Assembly: GCA_017577615.1 (NCBI GenBank) | Contig: PKRE01000002.1 | Span: forward strand, 372,001 to 436,000 | Direction: 5' to 3' | Length of the DNA stretch: 64,000 nucleotides | Source: Gammaproteobacteria bacterium | Lineage (GTDB): Bacteria > Pseudomonadota > Gammaproteobacteria > Steroidobacterales > Steroidobacteraceae | In this document: positions 18,733 to 26,461 of the stretch, one piece after another | Numbering within the stretch: the first letter of the stretch is position 1 | Layout: every line of letters starts with the position of its first letter | Position numbers and translations under genes: made by a program | Notes under the pieces: model-generated | The model's database searches: none | Told to the model about the DNA's origin: nothing | Seen by the model: only the letters and a program-made list of their open reading frames with translations

Positions 18733-19728
18733 CTACGCGTGCAGTCGCGGGCTTGCGTGCGGGGCTGTGTCGAACGTCGTCGGATTCGATCTCGCCACTG
18801 ACTCGCGTTGGAAGGGATGTGCTTCCTCCCGCGTCGGCGGCACCACGAGGATGTCGCATTTCGTTCGCGTGAGCGCTTGATGAGTCATGCTCCGCGCGAG
18901 CATGCGTCTGAGCATGAACCAAGCGCCGGTGCCGATCACAATCAGATCGGGCCGCACGTTGTCCAGGATGTGGTCGATGGCGTCCATTGGTCGCGCGGGC
19001 TTGACGAGAATCTCCGTTCGCGACAGATCGAAGCCCGCTGCTGCCAGCTGGGGAGCCAGCTGCACCGCGACCTGGCGCTTCCATTCTTTCTCGTAGGTGG
19101 CCCGTCGCTTAGCATCGGTGATGATGTCCTTCTCGAGCGGGGCGTCTGCATGCACCACCCAGGTCAAGGGGCCCTCGAGCAGCCCCATTCTGGCGACGGT
19201 GCGGGCCGTGCGAATCGATGTGGCCGACAAATCGGTCGCGATTGCAATGCGGGCATAGTCGGTGAGGGGCTCGCTTTGCACGATCAACAGTGGACAAGTG
19301 GCCATGCGGATCTAGCGTTCGGCGTTGGTGCCCAGCAGATTTTGATAGCGGTGTGAGACAGGTGCCGGCAAAACGATCAAATCCGCGTTCCACTCGCGCA
19401 CACGGTTGGCAATGACGTGCGCCGCTTTACCGAGATGGATCTCCACCTGGGCGAGCTCTGGCGCGTGCACCATGGCACGCTCTGCCTGGGTCATCAGACG
19501 CATCCGCGCGCGCGTTGCCTTGAGATAGACGAGACGCTCGGGTTGACGCTCGCCTACGACGTGGACGAACAGCACCTCCGCGTCGACTTGTCTGGCAAGC
19601 ATCGCCGCTCGTCGCACAGCGTGCTCGGAGCGGGGTGCGAGATCTGTTGCGCAGAGGATGCGCTTGCGTGGCAGAGCTACGGAGTCAGATGAATCCAGTC
19701 TGTCGGTCTCGACGATGTTCCTCCTCAT
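18733..19728 (-). pseudogene. Tandem universal stress protein split by an in-frame TAG
   Basis: The first half (19728-19312, 138 aa) is a complete Usp domain 1 (KRILCATDLAPRSEHAVRRA to LLGTNAER). The frame then meets TAG at 19314-19312 and continues ATC CGC ATG into a complete domain 2 (MATCPLLIVQSEP, 19305-18733). The intact paralogue at 23554 reads LLGSTAERVIRATNRPVLVV at the same place, so the stop replaces one codon. The start ATG at 19728 has a near-perfect Shine-Dalgarno, AGGAGGTGATC. The second half could restart at ATG 19305. It is either a recent nonsense mutation, two separately translated halves or a read-through case. Confidence 0.75.
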
Positions 19729-19734
19729 GATCAC

Positions 19735-20095
19735 CTCCTCCGTAGTGTGTGATGACGTTCCCCCTGCCAGAGAGCTTCAAGGGGTCCGCTGGTCAGGCGG
19801 CCCCAGCGCGATCCGACCGCGAAGCGTCGTGTGTTCCGCCCTTGATTGAACGCGATCGTCGATCAGGCCGCGAAGCCCGTCTTGCTGAGTGCGATGCGCC
19901 CCTCCACTGGCGTCACCTTCGTCGTTGCAGACGGATGCATCGCCGCTTCGCGCTTCAACTTTGTACCGTCCGACAATAGTTAGGTCGACTAGAATTATTC
20001 GCGATATTAGTTTGTGTTTACCCAACGAATGAGCCACGCCGACATCCGCACGAGGCGGTTGTCGACGCGTGGCAATGAGTGTGGGGGCGGGGAGG
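19735..20095. other. Intergenic region between gdhA and the split usp gene
   Basis: About 360 bp without a convincing gene. The right third (about 19975-20020) is AT-rich (AGAATTATTCGCGATATTAG) and the likely promoter area for the minus-strand usp gene. A loose TTGATTGAACGCGATCG could be a degenerate FNR/Anr-type site, but only one half matches well. No terminator-like hairpin with a T tract was found after gdhA. Confidence 0.4.
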
Positions 20096-21442
20096 TCAGA
20101 TCACGCCGAAGGCGAGCATCGCCTCAGCGACTCTTCTAAACCCTACGATATTGGCGCCTAGCGCATAGTTGCCAGGATGACCGAACTCCTCGGCGGCGGC
20201 GAAGCAATCGTTGTGCACCCGGCGCATGATCTCCTGCAGCCTGCGCTCGGTGTACTCAAACGTCCAAGCATCGCGGCTCGCATTTTGCTGCATCTCGAGC
20301 GCCGAGGTTGCGACGCCACCGGCATTGGCGGCCTTGCCGGGTCCGAAGGCGACTTTCGCCTCGTGCAGGAGGCGTATGGCAGCGGGTGTGGTGGGCATGT
20401 TGGCTCCTTCCGCCACCAATTTGCACCCGTTGGCGATCAACGTCCGCGCATGCTCGGCGTCGAGCTCGTTTTGGGTGGCGCATGGAAGAGCGACGTCGCA
20501 CGGGATGTTCCACAGCTCTTTCGGCTGCAGACACTTGGCGGACGGATGAAACTGCAGATAGTCGCGCAAGCGCCTTCTCTCTACCTCTTTGAGCTGCTTG
20601 AGGGTCTCTAGATCGAGCCCCTCCTTATGATAGATCGCGGCATCGGAATCCGAGCACGCCACGACCTTCGCGCCGAGCATCTGCAGCTTCTGGATCGCGT
20701 AGAGGGCAACATTGCCCGAGCCAGAGACGACGCAGGTCTTACCTTCGAGCGTCTCGCCCCGTACCCGCAGCATCTCCTCGACGAAGTACACCAAGCCGTA
20801 CCCGGTGGCTTCGCGGCGTACGAGTGAGCCGCCCCAGTGCGGGCTCTTGCCGGTCAAGACGCCGGATTCGTACCGATTCGTGATGCGCTTGTACTGTCCG
20901 AACAGGTATCCCAGCTCGCGGGTGCCGACGCCGATATCGCCGGCCGGCACGTCCGTGTACTCGCCCAGGTGGCGGTAGAGCTCGGTCATGAAGCTTTGGC
21001 AGAACCGCATGACCTCCGCGTCCGACTTGCCCTTCGGATCGAAGTCAGCGCCACCCTTCGCGCCTCCGATGGGCATTCCGGTCAGCGCATTCTTGAACAC
21101 CTGCTCGAAACCGAGGAATTTGACGATTCCGAGATAGACCGTCGGATGAAAACGCAAGCCGCCCTTGTAGGGGCCCAAGGCACTGTTGAACCCGACGCGA
21201 AAGCCGCGGTTGATGTGGACTTCCCCGCGATCGTCCTGCCACGGGACTCTGAAGATGATCTGCCGCTCGGGCTCACAGATCCGTTCGATGATCTTGTGCT
21301 CGGCGTACTGCGGATACTTGCGAAGTACGGGCTCCAAGGACTCCACGACTTCGCGAACGGCCTGGTGAAACTCCACCTCGCCACGGTTGCGGCGAATGAC
21401 ATCTTCGATGATCTGCTCGATGCGAGCTCGAATATCTGGCAC
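20096..21442 (-). CDS. gdhA: Glutamate dehydrogenase, NADP-type (GdhA)
   Basis: Interconverts 2-oxoglutarate plus ammonia and glutamate. The hexameric small GDH family is recognised by GPYKGGLRFHPTV, GMPIGGAKGGADFDPKG with the catalytic Lys, PAGDIGVG, the nucleotide-binding VSGSGNVA, and the C-terminal PGKAANAGGVATSALEM. The frame is open to a GTG at 21550, but GTG at 21442 gives 448 residues, close to the 447 of E. coli GdhA, and the family N-terminus. Cofactor is inferred from similarity to the E. coli NADP enzyme. It lies inside the stress island. Confidence 0.93.
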   Translation of the reverse strand: MPDIRARIEQIIEDVIRRNRGEVEFHQAVREVVESLEPVLRKYPQYAEHKIIERICEPERQIIFRVPWQDDRGEVHINRGFRVGFNSALGPYKGGLRFHPTVYLGIVKFLGFEQVFKNALTGMPIGGAKGGADFDPKGKSDAEVMRFCQSFMTELYRHLGEYTDVPAGDIGVGTRELGYLFGQYKRITNRYESGVLTGKSPHWGGSLVRREATGYGLVYFVEEMLRVRGETLEGKTCVVSGSGNVALYAIQKLQMLGAKVVACSDSDAAIYHKEGLDLETLKQLKEVERRRLRDYLQFHPSAKCLQPKELWNIPCDVALPCATQNELDAEHARTLIANGCKLVAEGANMPTTPAAIRLLHEAKVAFGPGKAANAGGVATSALEMQQNASRDAWTFEYTERRLQEIMRRVHNDCFAAAEEFGHPGNYALGANIVGFRRVAEAMLAFGVI

Positions 21443-21550
21443 GGTAAGCCACCCAATGAAAAACAAGAACCCAAGGTTTGCCGCATCGAGCGCTCGGCAC
21501 CCCTGCAAAGCGTCGCGATCGATGATCGACGGAAGAGGGAAGTCAGACAC

Positions 21551-22007
21551 CCACGCGCGAGCCCACGAGTGGGCAACTCCTCATTCTAGTGGCATGGCGA
21601 GCGAGGCTCGCGACCCTAACCCCGGGGCGCAAGTTTAACTACTGCGCCCGCACTCATACAGCCCGAATGAGGGGTTGAGCCCAATGCGGACGGCGAATCA
21701 AGCCGAGTGTCGATCGACAGGGCGCCGCAGGATAAAAATCTGCGTGCGCGAGTCAAGAAGCACGCTCTTGCAAATTGGGGTCTTTGGGCTATAAGGCGGC
21801 CATGGCTCTCGTGGGAATGCAGGCGCTGAACTCGAAGGATGATGCTCGTTGCCGTCGCGCAGTGTCTGTGCGCCGCGCGCCGCCAATCTTGACCGCCTTT
21901 CTCTTCTTCGCCCGGCCCGCTGGCCTGTGAGCGCAGCGGACCGGGGCTCCTGACCTAGGGTGGCGTGGCGTCCGCCCGAGTACGGACCATTGCAGGAGAA
22001 GAGTGCG
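21551..22007. other. Divergent intergenic region between gdhA and the EF-G-like gene
   Basis: The stretch from the furthest possible gdhA start to the plus-strand EF-G-like gene holds no convincing ORF. It must contain promoters in both directions. A short perfect inverted repeat GCCCAC-GA-GTGGGC is at 21561-21574. A good Shine-Dalgarno (GCAGGAGAAG) lies at its right end for the next gene. Confidence 0.4.
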
Positions 22008-22523
22008 ATGTATCCCAGATTTCCCATTCAATGCGAGTGCTCATATCGCCGCGAGCGCTTCAATCTCGCCTTCGCCAGGAAGGCGATGGAAGTGCTTCAG
22101 CCTGGCAAGGATCTTGCGCTCGAGCCTTCGCCGCGCGGGCTGACCATGCTCGCCGAGACCGAGATGGCGCTCGAGCGGCCGATTGCGATCTTGCGTGACA
22201 TCTATGGATCGGAGGTGCGCGTCGGCCCGCCCACCGTGCGCTACCACCATGGCGAGCAGATCGAAGAGCCTTACATGGGACTGCGGATTCGCTGTGCGCC
22301 TCAACATTTCGAAGGGCTGCGAGCGGACCTGCTGCGGCGTGCGGCGACACTGCAGGATGCGGAGCTCACGCGTGTGTGCGGCGTCTTGCGTGCCACGGCG
22401 CCGCTTGCGGCACTGGTGGGCTACCCGGCGTACGTGCGATCGGTCACGGGCGGCACCGCGCAGCTGGTCATGTGGCTGAGTCACTACCAGCCCATCAGCG
22501 GACCACCGAACGACGCCGCGTAG
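22008..22523 (+). CDS. EF-G-like mini-protein (domains III and V only)
   Basis: 171 residues. Residues about 18-80 resemble EF-G domain III (ALEPSPRGLTMLAETEMALE, then YGSEVRVGPPTVRY, compare the IVDRLKREF.VEVNVGKPQVAYRE region). Residues about 85-162 resemble domain V (EEPYMGLRIRC, LLRRAATLQDAEL, ATAPLAALVGYPAYVRSVTG, compare EPIMKVEV...VPLAEMFGYATDLRSMTQG). The GTPase domain, domain II and domain IV are absent. It may bind the ribosome without GTP hydrolysis, for example under stress. The ATG has GGAG upstream. Function is inferred only. Confidence 0.7.
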   Translation: MYPRFPIQCECSYRRERFNLAFARKAMEVLQPGKDLALEPSPRGLTMLAETEMALERPIAILRDIYGSEVRVGPPTVRYHHGEQIEEPYMGLRIRCAPQHFEGLRADLLRRAATLQDAELTRVCGVLRATAPLAALVGYPAYVRSVTGGTAQLVMWLSHYQPISGPPNDAA

Positions 22524-22530
22524 TGTTCGC

Positions 22531-23442
22531 TCAGCCGCCGAACAGGCCGGCTGCCTTCTCCTGAATGGCGATGACGGCTGGGTGCTTGACCTTGCGCTCG
22601 GTCGAGATCGCATAGAACTGCGCCCGCACGTTGCCGGCTGTCCCGAGCACGACCAGCCCCGACTCTTCGCGGAACTGCTCCGCCAGCACCTCGGGCACCG
22701 GCGCCACACCGCGCCCATGGCGCGCGAACTCCCTCAGCAACGCGTAATCCTCGAACTCTCCGACGACGAACGGGCGCACACCGTGCTTGTCCAGCCATTG
22801 GTCCAGCGCGCTGCGGATCGCCGTGTCGTCCGTCGGCAGGAGCATGGGCACCCCGTCGAGCGACTTAGGAAATGCACCTTGCAGCTTGCTCGCGAGCGCT
22901 GGCGTAGCCATCCACGCCTCCGCGCAACTACCGAGTAGGTGATTGTGGGACCGTATGTTCAGGCTCGGCGTGGCTGGCGCGTCAGAGATGACGACATCGA
23001 GCTCGTGCACCTGGAGCAACGCCAGGAGGTGCGGCAGAGTGCCTTCTCTGCACACGAGCTGCACCGGATGGTTGAGCGACAGAACACCTTCCAGGAGACG
23101 GCGCGCGATTTCCTTGGGCACCACGTCGTCGACCCCTACAGCGAGTCGCAGGGGGCGATGGGTGGGGCGCTGCGCGAGCGCGTTCAACAGGTCGCTGCCC
23201 AGTCCGAAGATTTCCTCCGCGTACGTGAAGACGAGCCGTCCGGTCTCCGTCGGCACGAGTCGCCGGCCCGACTTCGTCAAGAGCTTCTCACCGATGCGCT
23301 CTTCGAATGTGCGCAGCTGCGCGCTCACGGTCGGCGCGGAGAGTCGCAGCTCCTCGCAGGCCTGTCTGAGACTGCCGGTTCGTACGACTGCCCAGAAATA
23401 GAGGAGGTGCTGATAATTCAGGCGTGGAATGCGGAGCGCCAT
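22531..23442 (-). CDS. nhaR: LysR-family regulator, NhaR type
   Basis: 303-residue LysR regulator. The N-terminal helix-turn-helix region (LNYQHLLYFWAVVRTGSLRQA, SAPTVSAQLRTFEERIGEKLL, TETGRLVFTYAEEIF) closely resembles E. coli NhaR, the Na+-responsive activator of nhaA. The C-terminal effector domain is normal in length. No Na+/H+ antiporter gene is nearby, so the target may be the divergent usp gene or the EF-G-like gene. The start ATG lacks an obvious Shine-Dalgarno. A 17-bp dyad lies 5 bp upstream, compatible with autoregulation. Confidence 0.85.
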   Translation of the reverse strand: MALRIPRLNYQHLLYFWAVVRTGSLRQACEELRLSAPTVSAQLRTFEERIGEKLLTKSGRRLVPTETGRLVFTYAEEIFGLGSDLLNALAQRPTHRPLRLAVGVDDVVPKEIARRLLEGVLSLNHPVQLVCREGTLPHLLALLQVHELDVVISDAPATPSLNIRSHNHLLGSCAEAWMATPALASKLQGAFPKSLDGVPMLLPTDDTAIRSALDQWLDKHGVRPFVVGEFEDYALLREFARHGRGVAPVPEVLAEQFREESGLVVLGTAGNVRAQFYAISTERKVKHPAVIAIQEKAAGLFGG

Positions 23443-23446
23443 GTTT

Positions 23447-23463
23447 TATAGAAACTAACTATA
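23447..23463. promoter_or_regulatory. LysR-box-like dyad upstream of nhaR
   Basis: TATAG-N7-CTATA, a 17-bp dyad with the T-N11-A form of LysR boxes, 5 bp from the nhaR start and about 90 bp before the divergent usp gene. The placement fits autoregulation and control of usp. Protein binding is inferred. Confidence 0.45.
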
Positions 23464-23467
23464 GAAA

Positions 23468-23478
23468 AGAATAATTCT
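23468..23478. promoter_or_regulatory. Second short palindrome in the nhaR-usp region
   Basis: AGAAT-A-ATTCT, an 11-bp palindrome four bases beyond the first dyad. It may be the second half of a LysR regulator binding region or part of a promoter. The surrounding 40 bp are much more AT-rich than the neighbouring genes. Confidence 0.35.
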
Positions 23479-23553
23479 AATGGATCTAAGCTCAGGTCTC
23501 GAGTAGAAAGGGCTGGCCGGAATAGAACGGCGTAGTTCGAGGATTGCGAAACG

Positions 23554-24621
23554 ATGGGCCGGGACGGTCAATCATGCAGTAGCCGGCGGACCACGCAGAC
23601 CCACGATGCTTCGGAACCTCCGGGAACGCGACCCGCCCCAATCATCCTTTGCGCCACCGATCTGACGGCGCGTTCTGATCCCGCCATACAACGAGCCTCC
23701 CTGCTGGCCCGCCAGCTCAACGCCAAGCTCCTTCTCGTTCACTCCGTACAAGGTGCCAATTCGCAACGTGCCGCGCGGGTGAAAATTGCCCGCGCTCAGG
23801 CCCGGCTGCTCACTCTGGCGGAGCAGATTGCAAAGGGTGGTGTCGCTACCGAGGTCTGCGTCCTCAGCGAGCCCCCGCTTCAGGCCATTCAGCAGGTCGC
23901 CAAAGTGTGGGCCGCCGATCTCATCGTCATGGCGCGTCCGCGCGAGCGCGCCCTCGACGTGCTTCTGGGCAGCACCGCCGAGCGCGTGATCCGCGCGACC
24001 AATCGTCCCGTTCTCGTCGTGAACAACGGCACCGCCACGCCGTATCGCAACGTTGTGTTGGCGACCGACTTGTCGAAAACCTCGTTGCATGTCGCGCGGA
24101 CGATCGCCGGAATGGGTGTGCTCGAAACCGCCTATACCTGGATCGTTCACGCGTTCCGACCGTCGTACTTCGGCTCGAGCTCGGGTTGCGCGCAGAACGG
24201 AACGGAGCCAATCCCTACGCACCGCCGGCAGTGGCAGCGCATGCGCAGCCAACAGCTGCTGCAGCAGTTACAACAGGAAGGCGTCGATCTGGCGAAAGTC
24301 GAGCTGATCGTCGAGGCGTGCCGACCGTTCGATGCCATCACACGAGCCCTGCAACGGGTGCAATCCGATTTACTGGTGATCGGCACGAGTCGCTGGTTCA
24401 TGCTCAAGCGGCTCCTGCGCGGCAGTGTGGCCGACGAAGTGCTGCGTCGGGTGGACTGTGACGTGCTTGCGATCTCGCCGTCGGCGGACGAGTTGCCCAT
24501 TGCCCATGCGGCACAGCGACCGATGCTCGCGCTGCCCACCGGGCAGGGTCGGCTCGACCCGGCTCACGGATGGCCTACGGTGCACTGTCGTGACGTGCAG
24601 CAGTCCGCCCCGCGAGGCTGA
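23554..24621 (+). CDS. Tandem universal stress protein
   Basis: 355 residues with two Usp domains. Domain 1 (about 28-158) starts PIILCATDLTARSDPAIQRA and ends LLGSTAERVIRATNRPVLVV; domain 2 (about 165-310) starts RNVVLATDLSKTSLHVARTI and has VIGTSRWFMLKRLLRGSVAD. It is the intact paralogue of the split gene at 18733-19728; both share the ATDLS and WFMLKR/WFMLRR features. A poorly conserved tail of about 40 residues follows. It diverges from nhaR across an AT-rich promoter region. Confidence 0.87.
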   Translation: MGRDGQSCSSRRTTQTHDASEPPGTRPAPIILCATDLTARSDPAIQRASLLARQLNAKLLLVHSVQGANSQRAARVKIARAQARLLTLAEQIAKGGVATEVCVLSEPPLQAIQQVAKVWAADLIVMARPRERALDVLLGSTAERVIRATNRPVLVVNNGTATPYRNVVLATDLSKTSLHVARTIAGMGVLETAYTWIVHAFRPSYFGSSSGCAQNGTEPIPTHRRQWQRMRSQQLLQQLQQEGVDLAKVELIVEACRPFDAITRALQRVQSDLLVIGTSRWFMLKRLLRGSVADEVLRRVDCDVLAISPSADELPIAHAAQRPMLALPTGQGRLDPAHGWPTVHCRDVQQSAPRG

Positions 24622-24712
24622 GGAAGGGCAGGAAACTCTCGCGAGCTCGGCACCTGCGCTTAGAGCTTCCAAAGCATCGCGTTGCCGCTGCAGCAGCGAT
24701 TGAGATGGATGA

Positions 24713-26461
24713 TCATCCGTTCGCTGCCTGTCGCTCGACGGCGATTCGTTGAAACTCCCGTCCGGCGCGCATGGCGGGCACGATACCCGTTCGCACGACG
24801 AAATCCCCGAAACGCTCCTGCGCCAGCCGTTCGCTGGCATAGCGTTTCAACAAGCTCCTCAACGCCTCCAAGATGCGGCCCTCGTCAGTGTTCTCGAGAT
24901 AGAGGCAGTTCAAACGATCGCCGTTTGCGCTCGCACCCAAGTACAGGTTGTACTTGCCAGGCGCCTTGCCCACGAGCGCGATCTCGGCAAGGTAGGGGCG
25001 CGAACAACCGTTCGGGCAGCCGCTCATCCGCAACGTGATCGGCGTCTCCTGCAAGCCGAGCGCCGCGATCGTCTCCTCCAGCTTGGTGACGAGCGAGGGG
25101 AGGTAGCGCTCGCTCTCCGCCATCGCCAGGCCACATGTCGGCAGCGCGACGCATGCCATCGCGTGCCGTCGCAAAGTGCTCGCCTGTTGTGCGTTTTCGA
25201 TCCCATGCGCAACTAGCAGTGCCTCGATCTGCGCGCGCTGAGCCGGGGCGACACCCGCAATCGTGAGATTCTGATTCGTCGTCAGCGCGAACAGCCCCGT
25301 GTGGACTTGCGCGATTTCCCGCAGACCGCTCATGAGCGTCTTGCCGGGCCGATCGCACACGCGACCGTTCTCGATGAACAGCGTGTAGTGCCAGCGCCCA
25401 TCGGCGCCTTGGTGCCATCCGTAGCGGTCTGCAGAAGTGGTGAAGCGGAAGGGACGAGCAGGCTCAAGAGGGCGGCCCAGACGTCGTGCCAGCTCGTCTG
25501 TAAACCACTCGACGCCACGATCCTCGATGGTGTACTTGAAGCGCGCATGCGCCCGGTCTTTGCGATCGCCATAATCTCGCTGAATGCACATCGTGTGCTC
25601 CGCGACAGCCACGACATCTTCCGGGCGACAAAAACCCGCCACATCACTCAGGCGCGGGAAAGTCGTCGGGACTTTGTGTGTCATTCCCATGCCGCCGCCG
25701 ACGAGAACGTTGAAGCCTTCGAGGCGTCCTTCGTTCACGATGGCCACGAAGCCGAGATCGTGCGCGAACACATCCACATCATTCTGCGGTGGAACGGCAA
25801 GCGCGATCTTGAACTTGCGCGGCAGGTATGTTCGGCCGTAGAGCGGCTCTTCCTCTGCGTCGCTGGCACGCGCAGGCTGCTCCAGGAAGATCTCTCGATA
25901 GGCGCCCGTTCTCGGCAACAGGTGCGCACTGATCTGCCGTGCAAGCGCGCTGACTTGCGCGTGGATCGGCGACAGCAGCGGATTCGAGTTGCAAATGACG
26001 TTGCGATTGTCGTCGCCACATGCCGCGATCGTGTCGAGCCCGGCTGCCGCGATGCTCTGCAGGTGTCGTCGCAAGCTCGGCTTGAAGACGCCGTGAAACT
26101 GAAACGTCTGCCGGGTCGTCAACCGCAGCTGCCCGTTCGCAGTCTCGCGTGCCGCGGCATCGAGCGCCAGCCACTGCGCTGGCGTGCACACGCCGCCTGG
26201 CAGGCGCACGCGGACCATGAACTGAAAATGCGGCTCGAGCTTTGCGCGCCGACGCTCCTCACGAAGATCTCGGTCGTCCTGTTGATAGATACCGAAGAAC
26301 TTCATGAGCTTCGCGTCGTCCTCCGTCACCGAGCCAGTGATGGGGTCGGCGAGGCTCTGCGCGATCGTGCCACGCAGATACTGGCTGTCGAACTTGAGCC
26401 GCTCGTTGTCGTGCAGCTCTCCGAGCGGACGCGAGAGATCGGAAGTGCGTGGTAGCGTCAT
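24713..26461 (-). CDS. cysI: Sulfite reductase haemoprotein beta subunit CysI
   Basis: Reduces sulfite to sulfide with six electrons from CysJ in sulfate assimilation, in the cytoplasm. The 582 residues have the two sirohaem/[4Fe-4S] cysteine motifs, CVALPTC (CX5C) and SGCPNGC (CX3C), near residues 440-490. They also have substrate and cofactor-binding RLTTRQTFQFHGV near 135 and GDDNRNVICN near 165. ATG 26461 directly abuts the cysJ TAG (TAG-ATG), so the two are co-translated. Confidence 0.95.
   Translation of the reverse strand: MTLPRTSDLSRPLGELHDNERLKFDSQYLRGTIAQSLADPITGSVTEDDAKLMKFFGIYQQDDRDLREERRRAKLEPHFQFMVRVRLPGGVCTPAQWLALDAAARETANGQLRLTTRQTFQFHGVFKPSLRRHLQSIAAAGLDTIAACGDDNRNVICNSNPLLSPIHAQVSALARQISAHLLPRTGAYREIFLEQPARASDAEEEPLYGRTYLPRKFKIALAVPPQNDVDVFAHDLGFVAIVNEGRLEGFNVLVGGGMGMTHKVPTTFPRLSDVAGFCRPEDVVAVAEHTMCIQRDYGDRKDRAHARFKYTIEDRGVEWFTDELARRLGRPLEPARPFRFTTSADRYGWHQGADGRWHYTLFIENGRVCDRPGKTLMSGLREIAQVHTGLFALTTNQNLTIAGVAPAQRAQIEALLVAHGIENAQQASTLRRHAMACVALPTCGLAMAESERYLPSLVTKLEETIAALGLQETPITLRMSGCPNGCSRPYLAEIALVGKAPGKYNLYLGASANGDRLNCLYLENTDEGRILEALRSLLKRYASERLAQERFGDFVVRTGIVPAMRAGREFQRIAVERQAANG

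Noticed and set aside
19312..19314. The amber codon could encode pyrrolysine
   Set aside because: There is no pyl gene in the window and Usp proteins do not use it; nonsense mutation or restart is simpler.
19835..19870. FNR/Anr box (TTGAT-N4-ATCAA) near the split usp gene
   Set aside because: Only one half-site matches; the other half is not at the required spacing.
24621..24713. Palindrome GGATGATCATCC near the cysI end as a terminator
   Set aside because: It spans the cysI stop, is only 12 bp, has no loop and no T tract.
25301..26455. 384-codon plus-strand frame opposite cysI
   Set aside because: Antisense to cysI; its composition and lack of domains suggest chance.
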